Shown: in pieces, positions 38,957 through 46,516 of the stretch
Layout: each line of letters begins with the position of its first letter
Position numbering within the stretch: the stretch's first letter is position 1
Assembly: GCF_003594875.1 (NCBI RefSeq)
Contig: NZ_QZEY01000015.1
Span: 126,001 to 190,000, forward strand
Length of the DNA stretch: 64,000 nucleotides
Origin: Bailinhaonella thermotolerans
Lineage (GTDB): Bacteria; Actinomycetota; Actinomycetes; Streptosporangiales; Streptosporangiaceae
Reading direction: 5' to 3'
Translations under genes and position numbers: made by a program
The notes under the pieces: generated by a model
Told to the model about the DNA's origin: nothing
The model's input: the letters and a program-made list of their open reading frames with translations, nothing else
Databases searched by the model: none

Positions 38957-39049
38957 CCGCGAGCGGATCCGGTGATCGCGAGCGCATCGAGCGATCGCGG
39001 GCGCATCGAGCGATCGCGAGTGGACCGGGTGACCGCGAGCGGAGCCGGT
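38954..39049. repeat. 19-bp tandem repeat starting at a stop codon, five units
   Basis: Units begin at 38954, 38973, 38992, 39011 and 39030 with the pattern TGAYCGCGAGCGSATCSRG. The first base triplet is the stop codon TGA of the upstream gene. Further TGA triplets at 38973, 39030 and 39049 fall in other frames because 19 is not a multiple of three. Confidence 0.9.
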
Positions 39050-39081
39050 GACCACGCCCGCCCGGCGCGCCGGGCGGGGCC

Positions 39082-40320
39082 TCAGGCCGCGTCCTGGCGG
39101 GGGATGACGACCTCGCGGAGGATGAGCACGATCGCGGCGGCGATGGGGATCGCCAGCAGGGCCCCCAGGATGCCCAGCAGCGCGCCCCCGACCAGCGCCG
39201 CGATCACCGTGAGCGCCGGGGCGACGTCCACCGAGCGCTTCATCACCCGCGGATAGATCACGTAGTTCTCGACCTGCTGGTACACCAGGAAGAAGATCGC
39301 GCACGCGATGCCCAGCGGCGCCGACTGGAGGAACCCGACCGCCGTCACCATGACCGCGCCCAGCGTCGCGCCGACCATCGGGATCAGGTCCATGATCGCG
39401 ACCAGCAGCGCGAGCGCCAGCGCGTACTTCGCCCCCGCGATGAGCAGGAACGCGTACGACACCACGCCCGCGATGACCGAGATGAGCACGTTCCCGCCGA
39501 CGTATCCGCCGATCCCGTCGAGGATCTGGTCCCCGATCAGCGCCGTGCGGCGGCGCCGGCTGCGCGGCACCAGGCGCAGGCCGTACTGCTTGATCATCGG
39601 CAGCGAGCCGAGGAAGTACAGCGTGAGCACCAGCACGGTGAACACCGAGAACACCGCGTCCAGCACCACCGCGCCCACGCCCAGGATCCCGCCGGCGACC
39701 TTCGTGCCCAGGTCGCCGCTGGCCAGGTAGGACTCGACGCGCTTGAGGATCTCGTAGTCGGCGTCGAGGCGCTTGAGCGTCTCGTTGTTCCGCAGGTCGG
39801 TGAGGTGCCCGGGCACGGACTCGATCAACTGCGTCGCCTCGGTGGTGACCGGCGGGACGATCGCCAGCCCGAAGACCACGAAGAACCCGATCACCCCGGT
39901 GAACACGATCGAGATCGACCAGCGCCGGGGGATGCGCCGCCGCTGCAGCCGCTCGACCACCGGGTTCAGGCCGACGGCCAGGAACATCGACACGACGATC
40001 AGCATCAGCACGCCCGCCGCCTTGGCGAGCGACTGCACCAGCAGCCACGCGGTGAAGACCCCGAGCGCGCCCGTCAGCCCGAACAGGAACGGGCTGCGCG
40101 CGAACGGCTTACCCGGCTCCCCGAACAGCCGCGGCGCCTCGTCCCGCTCCTGATCCCGTACGCCGGGGGAGCCCTCCCCGGTGCCGGCCCCCTCGTCCGG
40201 TACGGCGCCGCCGCCGGGCCCGGGCCCCGCGGTCTCGGGGGAGGTGGCGGGCTCAGGCCGTACGGAAGCGTGATCGGGGGCGTGATCAGGGGCGGGGGTG
40301 GCGCCGGTTTCCACAGACAC
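39082..40320 (-). CDS. AI-2E family transporter
   Basis: Membrane protein of the AI-2E/PerM family, whose members export small molecules or ions; the substrate here is unknown. 412 residues: a disordered acidic/Pro-rich N-terminus of about 65 residues, then about eight membrane helices. Characteristic segments are FLAVGLNPVVERLQRRRIPRRWSISIVF, the amphipathic middle (SVPGHLTDLRNNETLKRL) and the conserved LVAIMDLIPMVGATLGAV and FLVYQQVENYVIYPRVM near residues 310-350. GTG start at 40320. It lies between the convergent hydrolase and the coiled-coil gene. Confidence 0.9.
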   Translation of the reverse strand: MSVETGATPAPDHAPDHASVRPEPATSPETAGPGPGGGAVPDEGAGTGEGSPGVRDQERDEAPRLFGEPGKPFARSPFLFGLTGALGVFTAWLLVQSLAKAAGVLMLIVVSMFLAVGLNPVVERLQRRRIPRRWSISIVFTGVIGFFVVFGLAIVPPVTTEATQLIESVPGHLTDLRNNETLKRLDADYEILKRVESYLASGDLGTKVAGGILGVGAVVLDAVFSVFTVLVLTLYFLGSLPMIKQYGLRLVPRSRRRRTALIGDQILDGIGGYVGGNVLISVIAGVVSYAFLLIAGAKYALALALLVAIMDLIPMVGATLGAVMVTAVGFLQSAPLGIACAIFFLVYQQVENYVIYPRVMKRSVDVAPALTVIAALVGGALLGILGALLAIPIAAAIVLILREVVIPRQDAA

Positions 40321-40324
40321 GAGA

Positions 40325-40355
40325 AGAGCCTAGGGCCTTGATCGCCCCAGGCTCT
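40325..40355 (-). terminator. Hairpin after the coiled-coil gene
   Basis: AGAGCCTAGGGC (40325-40336) pairs with GCCCCAGGCTCT (40344-40355) with one mismatch. Read on the minus strand it follows the coiled-coil gene and is trailed by TCTTCTC, directly before the AI-2E start. Confidence 0.55.
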
Positions 40356-40410
40356 CCTCGATTACCCGAATGCCCCGAGTGTCGCTCTCGTCAGGAGACG
40401 TGCCGTGTGG

Positions 40411-41709
40411 TTACTCCTGCCACCACTCCGAGTCGTCGTCCTTCTTGTCGTTCGCCTTGGCGGCCGGAGCGGCGGCGGCCGGCTGCTTGTCCGGGCCGCT
40501 CGCGGGGAGGGCCGGCTTGGGCGGGGCCGCGGTGACCGGCGCGGGCGCGGGCTCGGGGTCCATGCCCGGCAGCGCGGCGCCGCCGAGGAGCTGGCGGAGC
40601 TGGGCGAGGTGGCTGGTGATGCTGTCCCGCTGGCGGGTCAGGTCGTCCACCTGGCGCTGCGCGGCCGTGCGGGTGCGCTCGGCCTCGGCGCGGGCCTCGG
40701 TGAGGATGTGCTCGGCCTGCGCCTTGGCCTCGCCGAGCACCTGGTCGGCGTTCTTGCGGGCGTTGGCCAGGAGCTGCTTGGCGTGCGTGTCGGCCTCGCG
40801 GCGGGTCTGCTCGGCCTGCGCGGTGGCCTTGGTGGCCCGCTGCTCGGCGGTGGCGGCCCGCTGCTCGGCCTCGGCGACGAGCTTCTGGGTCGCGGCCTGG
40901 GCGGTGGCGTGGCGCTCGGCCTCCTGCCGCTCGGCCTCCTCGCGGCGCTGCGCGAGCTGGATCTCGAACTCGGCCTCGGCCTGCGCCCGCTGCGCCTCGC
41001 TCTCCTCCAGCACCCGCTGGGCCTGCGCCCGCATCTCGTCGGCCTGGCGCTTGGCGGTGGTGAGCACCTCGTCGCGCTCGCGCTTGGTCGAGGCGCGGAG
41101 CTGGGCGACCTCGCGCTCGGTCGTCGTGCGGAGCTTGGCGATCTCCCGCTCGGCGCCGGCGCGCTTCTCGGCCACCTCGTGGTCGGCGGCGGCGCGGAGC
41201 TTGGCGACCTCGCGCTCGGTGGTCGAGGTCAGCTCGTCGGCCTCGCGCTTGGCGGTCGAGCGGATCTCCTCGGCCTCGCGCTCGGCGGCGTTGCGCATGT
41301 CATCGGCCTCACGCGTGGCGATGGCACGCTTCTCGGCCGCCTCGTTCTCGGCGTTGGCCCGCAGCTCGGCGGCGTCCACCTTGGCCGCGGCCCGGATCTC
41401 GTTGGCCTCGGACCGGGCGGCCTGCACGAGCTCGGTGGCCTGCTCCTCGGCGAGGCGGAGAAGCTGCTCGATGCGCGCGCCGAGGCCGGAGTAGGTGGGC
41501 CGCTCCTGCTCCTGGAGCTGCCGGTGGGAGTCCGACAGGTCGCGCTGCAGCGCCGCGACCTGCTCCCGGGCCTGGCGGATCTCGGTATCGAGCTGCTTGA
41601 GGTGGTCATCGACCTGGTGCCGGTCGTAGCCGCGGAGCACCACGTCGAACTCCCGGGGGGGAGTGTCTTCGAAGAAGTTGCTGAGCTGGGCGTCGATGTC
41701 GGACTGCAT
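40411..41709 (-). CDS. DivIVA/Scy/FilP-like coiled-coil protein
   Basis: Likely cytoskeletal scaffold for polar growth. The 432 residues begin with a DivIVA-like module (REFDVVLRGYDRHQVDDHLKQL, residues 19-40). A nearly continuous coiled coil of Glu, Ala and Arg (about 45-370) with recurring KREADE/EREVAKLR units follows, then an Ala/Pro-rich tail ending DDDSEWWQE. In Streptomyces the same position next to the epimerase gene holds two such genes, filP and the much longer scy; here there is only one of intermediate length. Start ATG 41709; minus strand with the epimerase gene upstream. Confidence 0.85.
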   Translation of the reverse strand: MQSDIDAQLSNFFEDTPPREFDVVLRGYDRHQVDDHLKQLDTEIRQAREQVAALQRDLSDSHRQLQEQERPTYSGLGARIEQLLRLAEEQATELVQAARSEANEIRAAAKVDAAELRANAENEAAEKRAIATREADDMRNAAEREAEEIRSTAKREADELTSTTEREVAKLRAAADHEVAEKRAGAEREIAKLRTTTEREVAQLRASTKRERDEVLTTAKRQADEMRAQAQRVLEESEAQRAQAEAEFEIQLAQRREEAERQEAERHATAQAATQKLVAEAEQRAATAEQRATKATAQAEQTRREADTHAKQLLANARKNADQVLGEAKAQAEHILTEARAEAERTRTAAQRQVDDLTRQRDSITSHLAQLRQLLGGAALPGMDPEPAPAPVTAAPPKPALPASGPDKQPAAAAPAAKANDKKDDDSEWWQE

Positions 41710-41923
41710 GAGGCTCGATCCTGGGTTGACGAGACGGCTACGCGTGAGGGACTGGGGCTGGAGTTACCGAAAGCGCGAGCCCTGGAGGGGCACATCCGGT
41801 GCTAGGCAGCGTACTCCGCTGATGCCGTGTTGGAGGCTCCTATTGGCTTCCTGCGTGGCTTGTCGCGAATATGTAGTTGTGGGGGCTCACCATGCGATCT
41901 TCGCAGAATCGGCCCCCATCAGG

Positions 41924-42352
41924 TCAAGACTCCTCAGGGGCCGCCTGGACGAGTTCTGTCAGGACGCCGCCCATGTCCTTGGGGTGCAGGAACGCGATCG
42001 AGGAGTTCATGGAACCGTGGCGCGGGCGCTCGTCGATCAGCCGGATGCCCTCCCCGCCGATCGTCCGGAGCGCGTCCTCCACGTCGGGGACCCCGAACGC
42101 CACGTGGTGCACCCCCTCGCCGCGCTTGGCCAGGAACTTGCCGACCGGGGTGTCGGGTCCCAGCGGCTCCAGGAGCTGGATGTAGGACCCGCCGCCGGGC
42201 GCGTCGGCGATGTGCAGCATGGCCTCCTTGACGCCCTGCTCCTCGTTGACCTCCCGGCTCACCACGCGCAGGCCGAACTTCGACTCGTAGAAGGCGATCT
42301 TCTCCTCGATGTCGTGGCAGGCGATGCCCACGTGATCGATGCGCAGAAACAT
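41924..42352 (-). CDS. mce: Methylmalonyl-CoA epimerase
   Basis: Interconverts the R and S epimers of methylmalonyl-CoA (and ethylmalonyl-CoA in some organisms), feeding B12 mutases. Vicinal-oxygen-chelate fold, 142 residues, with metal ligands His7 ([11 protein letters not shown]), Gln59 (YIQLLEP), His82 or His83 ([11 protein letters not shown]) and Glu133 (LTELVQ). The [14 protein letters not shown] segment is typical. ATG 42352 follows GAGGAG. It is divergent from the thiolase gene and near meaB. Confidence 0.93.
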   Translation of the reverse strand: MFLRIDHVGIACHDIEEKIAFYESKFGLRVVSREVNEEQGVKEAMLHIADAPGGGSYIQLLEPLGPDTPVGKFLAKRGEGVHHVAFGVPDVEDALRTIGGEGIRLIDERPRHGSMNSSIAFLHPKDMGGVLTELVQAAPEES

Positions 42353-42470
42353 CCGCTGTCTCCTCTCGCTCGTAGTCGTGGTCGCCGCCGGGAGCCCTCC
42401 GGCGGGATCCGGGTCCGCTGTGGGTATGTTGGCAAACGTCGCCGTTGCTTGTGTCAGGGAGGCCCCGAGA

Positions 42471-43652
42471 ATGTCCGGTTCCGTCATCGTCGCCGGTGCC
42501 CGCACCCCCATCGGAAAGCTCCTCGGAGCGCTTTCCGGTCATTCCGCCGTGGACCTCGGCGCCGTCGCCATCAAGGCCGCCCTCGAGCGCGCGGGCGTGG
42601 CGCCGGACCAGGTGCAGTACGTCATCATGGGCCAGGTGCTCCAGGCCGGGGCGGGCCAGATCCCCTCGCGCCAGGCCGCGGTCAAGGCGGGCATCCCGAT
42701 GACCGTCCCGAGCATCACGATCAACAAGGTGTGCCTGTCCGGCCTGGACGCGATCGCGATGGCGGACCAGCTCATCCGCGCGGGCGAGTTCGACATCGTG
42801 GTCGCCGGCGGCATGGAGTCGATGACGAACGCCCCGCACCTCCTGCCCGGCCTGCGCAAGGGCGTCAAGTACGGCGCCGCCGAGATCCTCGACTCCATGG
42901 CGTACGACGGCCTGTTCTGCGCGTTCGAGAAGCGCGCGATGGGCGAGTCCACCGACCACTACAACGCCCGCCTGGGGATCGGCCGCGCCGAGCAGGACGT
43001 GTTCTCGGCCCGCTCCCACAGGCTCGCGGCGGAGGCGATCAAGAACGGCGTGTTCGACGACGAGATCGTCCCGGTCGAGATCCCGCAGCGCAAGGGCGAC
43101 CCGCTGCTGTTCGCCACCGACGAGGGCGTGCGCGCGGAGACCACCGCCGAGGTGCTGGCCAAGCTGCGCCCGGCGTTCGGCCCCGACGGCACGATCACCG
43201 CGGGCTCGGCCTCCCAGATCTCCGACGGCGCGTGCGCGGTCGTGGTGATGTCCAAGGCCAAGGCCGAGGAGCTGGGCCTGCCGTACCTCGCGGAGATCGG
43301 CGCGCACGGCAACGTCGCCGGGCCCGACGCCAGCCTCCAGTCCCAGCCGGCGAACGCGATCAAGCACGCCCTGGCCAAGGACGGCCTGACCGTGGACGAC
43401 CTGGACCTGATCGAGATCAACGAGGCGTTCGCCAGCGTCGTCCTCCACTCCGTCAAGGAGCTGGGCGTGGACATCGAGAAGGTCAACGTCAACGGCGGCG
43501 CGGTCGCGCTCGGCCACCCGATCGGCGCCTCCGGCGCCCGCATCGTGCTCACCCTCGCCCACGAGCTCAAGCGGCGCGGCGGCGGCGTGGGCGCGGCGGG
43601 CCTGTGCGGCGGCGGCGGCCAGGGCGACGCCCTCATCCTGCGCGTGGGCTGA
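42471..43652 (+). CDS. Acetyl-CoA C-acetyltransferase (thiolase)
   Basis: Condenses or cleaves acetoacetyl-CoA, the entry to C4 acyl-CoA chemistry and the ethylmalonyl-CoA pathway. 393 residues with the nucleophile Cys88 in [24 protein letters not shown], the catalytic His in [16 protein letters not shown] near residue 350 and the second Cys in [15 protein letters not shown] 42471 with GGGAGG upstream. Its TGA overlaps the meaB ATG, so MeaB synthesis is tied to the thiolase. Confidence 0.95.
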   Translation: MSGSVIVAGARTPIGKLLGALSGHSAVDLGAVAIKAALERAGVAPDQVQYVIMGQVLQAGAGQIPSRQAAVKAGIPMTVPSITINKVCLSGLDAIAMADQLIRAGEFDIVVAGGMESMTNAPHLLPGLRKGVKYGAAEILDSMAYDGLFCAFEKRAMGESTDHYNARLGIGRAEQDVFSARSHRLAAEAIKNGVFDDEIVPVEIPQRKGDPLLFATDEGVRAETTAEVLAKLRPAFGPDGTITAGSASQISDGACAVVVMSKAKAEELGLPYLAEIGAHGNVAGPDASLQSQPANAIKHALAKDGLTVDDLDLIEINEAFASVVLHSVKELGVDIEKVNVNGGAVALGHPIGASGARIVLTLAHELKRRGGGVGAAGLCGGGGQGDALILRVG

Positions 43653-44569
43653 TGGACGTCGCAGACCTCGTCGAACGCGCGAGGCGGGGCCACCCCCGGG
43701 CGGTGGCCCGCCTCATCTCCCTGGTGGAGGACGCCTCGCCGGAGCTCCGCGAGGTGATGGCGGCGCTGGCGCCGCACACGGGCAGGGCCCGCGTGATCGG
43801 CCTGACCGGCTCGCCCGGCGTGGGCAAGTCCACGACCACGGCGATGCTGGTCCGGGCGCTGCGCGGGCAGGGCCGGCGGGTCGGGGTGCTCGCCGTGGAC
43901 CCGTCCTCGCCCTTCACCGGCGGGGCGCTCCTGGGCGACCGGGTGCGCATGCAGGACCACGCCACCGACGACGGCGTCTTCATCCGCTCGATGGCCAGCC
44001 GGGGGCACCTCGGCGGCCTCGCGTGGGCGACCCCGCAGGCCCTCCGCGTGCTGGACGCGGCGGGCTGCGAGGTGATCCTCGTCGAGACGGTGGGCGTGGG
44101 CCAGGCCGAGGTGGACATCGCGGGCCTGGCCGACACGACGCTCGTGCTGGTCGCGCCGGGGATGGGCGACAGCATCCAGGCCGCCAAGGCGGGCATCCTG
44201 GAGATCGCGGACGTGTTCGTGGTGAACAAGGCCGACCGCGAGGGGGCCCAGTCCACGGTCCGCGACCTGCGGAACATGGTCGCGCTGGCCACGCGGGACT
44301 GGAAGCCGGCCATCGTGCCGACCGTGGCCGCGCGCAACGAGGGCGCGGACGACCTGGTCCAGGCCCTCGACAAGCATCAGGCCTGGCTGGAGGAGTCGGG
44401 CGAGCTCCAGCGCCGCCGCCTGGCGCGGGTGCGCGACGAGATCGAGGCCATCGCCCTCACGTCGCTCCGGGTGGACCTCCGCGACGACGGCCGCCTGGAC
44501 ACCCTCGCCGACCGGGTCCTGGCGGGCTCCCTCGACCCCTACACGGCGGCCGACGAGCTCCTGGCCTGA
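43652..44569 (+). CDS. meaB: MeaB/ArgK-type G3E GTPase, mutase chaperone
   Basis: GTPase that gates adenosylcobalamin loading and protects acyl-CoA mutases from inactivation. 305 residues with Walker A TGSPGVGKST near residue 52, the AVDPSSPFTGGALLGDR segment near 87, ETVGVGQAEVD near 147 and the guanine-specific NKAD near 193. The start overlaps the thiolase stop (ATGA). The stop lies in a duplicated 12-bp unit. Both mutases of the window, or one encoded elsewhere, may be clients. Confidence 0.95.
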   Translation: MDVADLVERARRGHPRAVARLISLVEDASPELREVMAALAPHTGRARVIGLTGSPGVGKSTTTAMLVRALRGQGRRVGVLAVDPSSPFTGGALLGDRVRMQDHATDDGVFIRSMASRGHLGGLAWATPQALRVLDAAGCEVILVETVGVGQAEVDIAGLADTTLVLVAPGMGDSIQAAKAGILEIADVFVVNKADREGAQSTVRDLRNMVALATRDWKPAIVPTVAARNEGADDLVQALDKHQAWLEESGELQRRRLARVRDEIEAIALTSLRVDLRDDGRLDTLADRVLAGSLDPYTAADELLA

Positions 44570-44581
44570 CTCCTGGCCTGA
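44558..44581 (+). repeat. Stop-codon duplication at the meaB end
   Basis: CTCCTGGCCTGA occurs twice in direct succession (44558-44569 and 44570-44581). The first copy ends with the meaB stop; the second puts another TGA in the same frame. Confidence 0.9.
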
Positions 44582-44585
44582 CCTC

Positions 44586-44635
44586 CGCCCGCCGTACGGC
44601 TCCCGCGGGCCTTCCCGGGAGCCGTACGGCGGGCG
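44586..44635. terminator. GTACGG-family hairpin with 20-bp perfect arms
   Basis: Arms 44586-44605 and 44616-44635 are perfect complements (core GCCGTACGGCTCCCG) around a 10-nt loop; each arm also contains the self-palindrome GCCGTACGGC. It lies 16 nt after the meaB stop and before the sigma factor gene, a position fitting a terminator. No T run follows. Confidence 0.8.
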
Positions 44636-44808
44636 CGGCCGTCTCTCCCGCCCCTCGGGTGGCCCCGTAGCCCCCGGGGGCCGCACGGGCGCGCCTGCGG
44701 CCGTACGCGAAGAATTTCCGGCTCGGCGGGAAATGGTGGGCTTCCTCGACACATAGGGAGGGTGTCCGTATCCCGCTGAGTGAGGAGAATCAGTCGTGGG
44801 AACCGCCC

Positions 44809-45351
44809 ATGGATGATGACCGGGAGGCCTTCGAGGCCGTCTACCGGGCCGCGTACCCCGCGATCACCGCCTACGCCGCACGCAGATGCGACTCGCCGCA
44901 GGACGCGGCGGACGTGGTGGCGGAGACCTTCGCCATCGCCTGGCGGCGCGTGCGTGACATGCCCGCGGGGGATGAGGCCACGCTGTGGCTGTACGGCGTG
45001 GCCAGGAACGTCCTCGCCAACCACCGGCGAGGCGAGGGGCTGCGCAGGGCGCGGAACGTGGCGCTCGACACCGAGATGGCGAGCCTGTACGCGGGCGCGC
45101 CCGACGGGACGGCCGAGATGAGCGCGATCGGGCAGGCGTTCCGGTCGCTCTCCGAGGACGACCGCGAGCTGCTGTCGCTGGTCGCCTGGGAGGGCCTGGA
45201 CCGCGAGGAGATCGCCACCGCGCTCGGGGTGTCGCGCAACGCCGTCCGCATCCGCCTGTACCGCGCCCGCAGGCGCTTTTCCCAGGCCCTGGCCCAGGCC
45301 GGGGTCCACACGACGGAGAGCCGGCTGATCCCGGCTGGGAGGTCACTGTGA
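44809..45351 (+). CDS. ECF-type RNA polymerase sigma factor
   Basis: Directs RNA polymerase to a stress or envelope regulon; its targets are unknown. 180 residues with region 2 (FEAVYRAAYPAITAYAARRCDSPQDAADVVAETFAIAWRR) and region 4 (FRSLSEDDRELLSLVAWEGLDREEIATALGVSRNAVRIRLYRARRRF). There is no extra C-terminal domain. The start codon of the membrane-anchored next gene overlaps its stop (GTGA), the usual arrangement for a sigma factor and its membrane regulator. Confidence 0.92.
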   Translation: MDDDREAFEAVYRAAYPAITAYAARRCDSPQDAADVVAETFAIAWRRVRDMPAGDEATLWLYGVARNVLANHRRGEGLRRARNVALDTEMASLYAGAPDGTAEMSAIGQAFRSLSEDDRELLSLVAWEGLDREEIATALGVSRNAVRIRLYRARRRFSQALAQAGVHTTESRLIPAGRSL

Positions 45352-46283
45352 TCAACGACGACCGCACCACGACCCTGCTGGGCCCGCTCGCCCGCGTCGC
45401 CCCGGGGGCGCGCGGCCTGGACGCCTCCACACCGGGGGCCGGCGAGCTGCTGGACTCGATCATGACGGCCGCGCCCGTGCCCGCCGCGGCCCGGCGCCCC
45501 CGGTACGGCCTGCGGCGCCTCGCGGTGGGGCTGGCCGCGGCGGCCGTGCTCGCGGGCGGCATCGTGGTCGGGCCGAGCCTGCTGGAGGACGGCGGCGGCG
45601 CGACGTCGTACGCCAGCTCCGAGATCGACGTCCGGCGGGAGGGGGACGAGTACGTCGCCCTGATCAAGGACCCGTACGCCGACGCGGGCAAGTACCAGAA
45701 GGCGTTCGAGGCCGTCGGCATGAACGTCGAACTGCTCGTCGTCCCCGTGTCGCCGAGCCGCGCCGGCAAGGTGGTGGAGTTCGGCCGCGAGACGACCGGC
45801 GACCACGAGAACGGGCGCGAGTGGACCACCGGGATGGTGGACGCCCAGGGCCGCGACTGCCGCGCCGGGCAGGGGGACTGCCGCCTCCTGCTCCGCTTCC
45901 CGGCGATCGAGGGCGGCAAGACCGTCGTCAAGCTGGGCCGCGAGGCCCGGCCGGGGGAGACCTACGACAGCCCCGGCCGCGCCGTGAAGGAGGGCGAGGA
46001 CCTCGCCGGGGCCGACGTGTACGCCCGCAAGGTCTCCGACGTCGTGGCGCAGGCCCGCGAGCGGGGGGTGAGCGTCGAGTACGGCCTGCTGATCCCGCAC
46101 GGCCCCGACAAGGGCTACCACGTGGACCCGATCACCCCGGACCGGGTGGGCGGCGACTGGACGGTCTGGGAGGCCGAGTCGGTCAAGGACGGCACGGTCC
46201 GGCTGCTGGTCACCCGCGAGCGCCTGGACTACAACCCGGTCTACGGCATGGACCTGCAGGAGAACGGCCGCCCCAAGCCGTGA
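45348..46283 (+). CDS. Membrane-anchored partner of the ECF sigma factor
   Basis: Probably an anti-sigma factor or sigma-linked surface protein. 311 residues: a cytoplasmic segment of about 60 residues with no clear zinc-binding HxxxCxxC motif, one membrane helix (LAVGLAAAAVLAGGIVVG), then an extracytoplasmic domain of about 230 residues with two close cysteines (GRDCRAGQGDC). It resembles the CU044_5270-like proteins that follow ECF sigma genes in Streptosporangiales, an assignment from memory. The GTG overlaps the sigma stop, and the stop sits in a 14-bp tandem repeat. Confidence 0.8.
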   Translation: MINDDRTTTLLGPLARVAPGARGLDASTPGAGELLDSIMTAAPVPAAARRPRYGLRRLAVGLAAAAVLAGGIVVGPSLLEDGGGATSYASSEIDVRREGDEYVALIKDPYADAGKYQKAFEAVGMNVELLVVPVSPSRAGKVVEFGRETTGDHENGREWTTGMVDAQGRDCRAGQGDCRLLLRFPAIEGGKTVVKLGREARPGETYDSPGRAVKEGEDLAGADVYARKVSDVVAQARERGVSVEYGLLIPHGPDKGYHVDPITPDRVGGDWTVWEAESVKDGTVRLLVTRERLDYNPVYGMDLQENGRPKP

Positions 46284-46318
46284 CGGCCGGGCCGTGACGC
46301 CGGAGCCGTGACGGCCGG
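46277..46318 (+). repeat. 14-bp tandem repeat containing the stop codon, three units
   Basis: GCCGTGACGGCCGG, GCCGTGACGCCGGA and GCCGTGACGGCCGG follow each other. The TGA of unit 1 is the stop of the upstream gene; the TGAs of units 2 and 3 (46295, 46309) fall in the two other frames. Confidence 0.9.
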
Positions 46319-46368
46319 ACCGGGGGCCTCCTGAGATCCGGCACGGCTCTCGCTCCGGCACGGCTCTC

Positions 46369-46412
46369 GATCCGGTACGGCTCCCGCCGGCGCGCGGGAG
46401 CCGTACCGGATC
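46369..46412. terminator. GTACGG-family hairpin with 18-bp perfect arms
   Basis: GATCCGGTACGGCTCCCG (46369-46386) and its exact complement (46395-46412) with an 8-nt loop, between the convergent sigma-partner and mutase genes. Weaker copies of the left arm (GGCACGGCTCTCG) precede it at about 46340 and 46357. Confidence 0.8.
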
Positions 46413-46456
46413 CGCGGCCCGCTCGACGGGCGGGACGCGGACGGCGAGAGCGCGGG

Positions 46457-46505
46457 GCGCGTCTCCCGCCCCGGCGTACGGGGACCGCCGGGGCGGGAGA
46501 CGCGC
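46457..46505. terminator. Second convergent terminator, 20-bp perfect stem
   Basis: Arms 46457-46476 and 46486-46505 (core GCGTCTCCCGCCCCGGCG) pair perfectly around a 9-nt loop, 11 nt from the mutase stop on the minus strand. Confidence 0.8.
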
Positions 46506-46516
46506 GTGACGGGAGG

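Noticed and set aside
38954-39049. Possible CRISPR array
   Set aside because: Units are 19 bp head-to-tail with no spacers, so it is a simple tandem repeat; no cas genes are present.
41663-43651. Plus-strand open frame continuous with meaB upstream to 41663
   Set aside because: meaB has a clear start at 43652 overlapping the thiolase stop; the upstream part is a frame shadow of the epimerase and thiolase genes.
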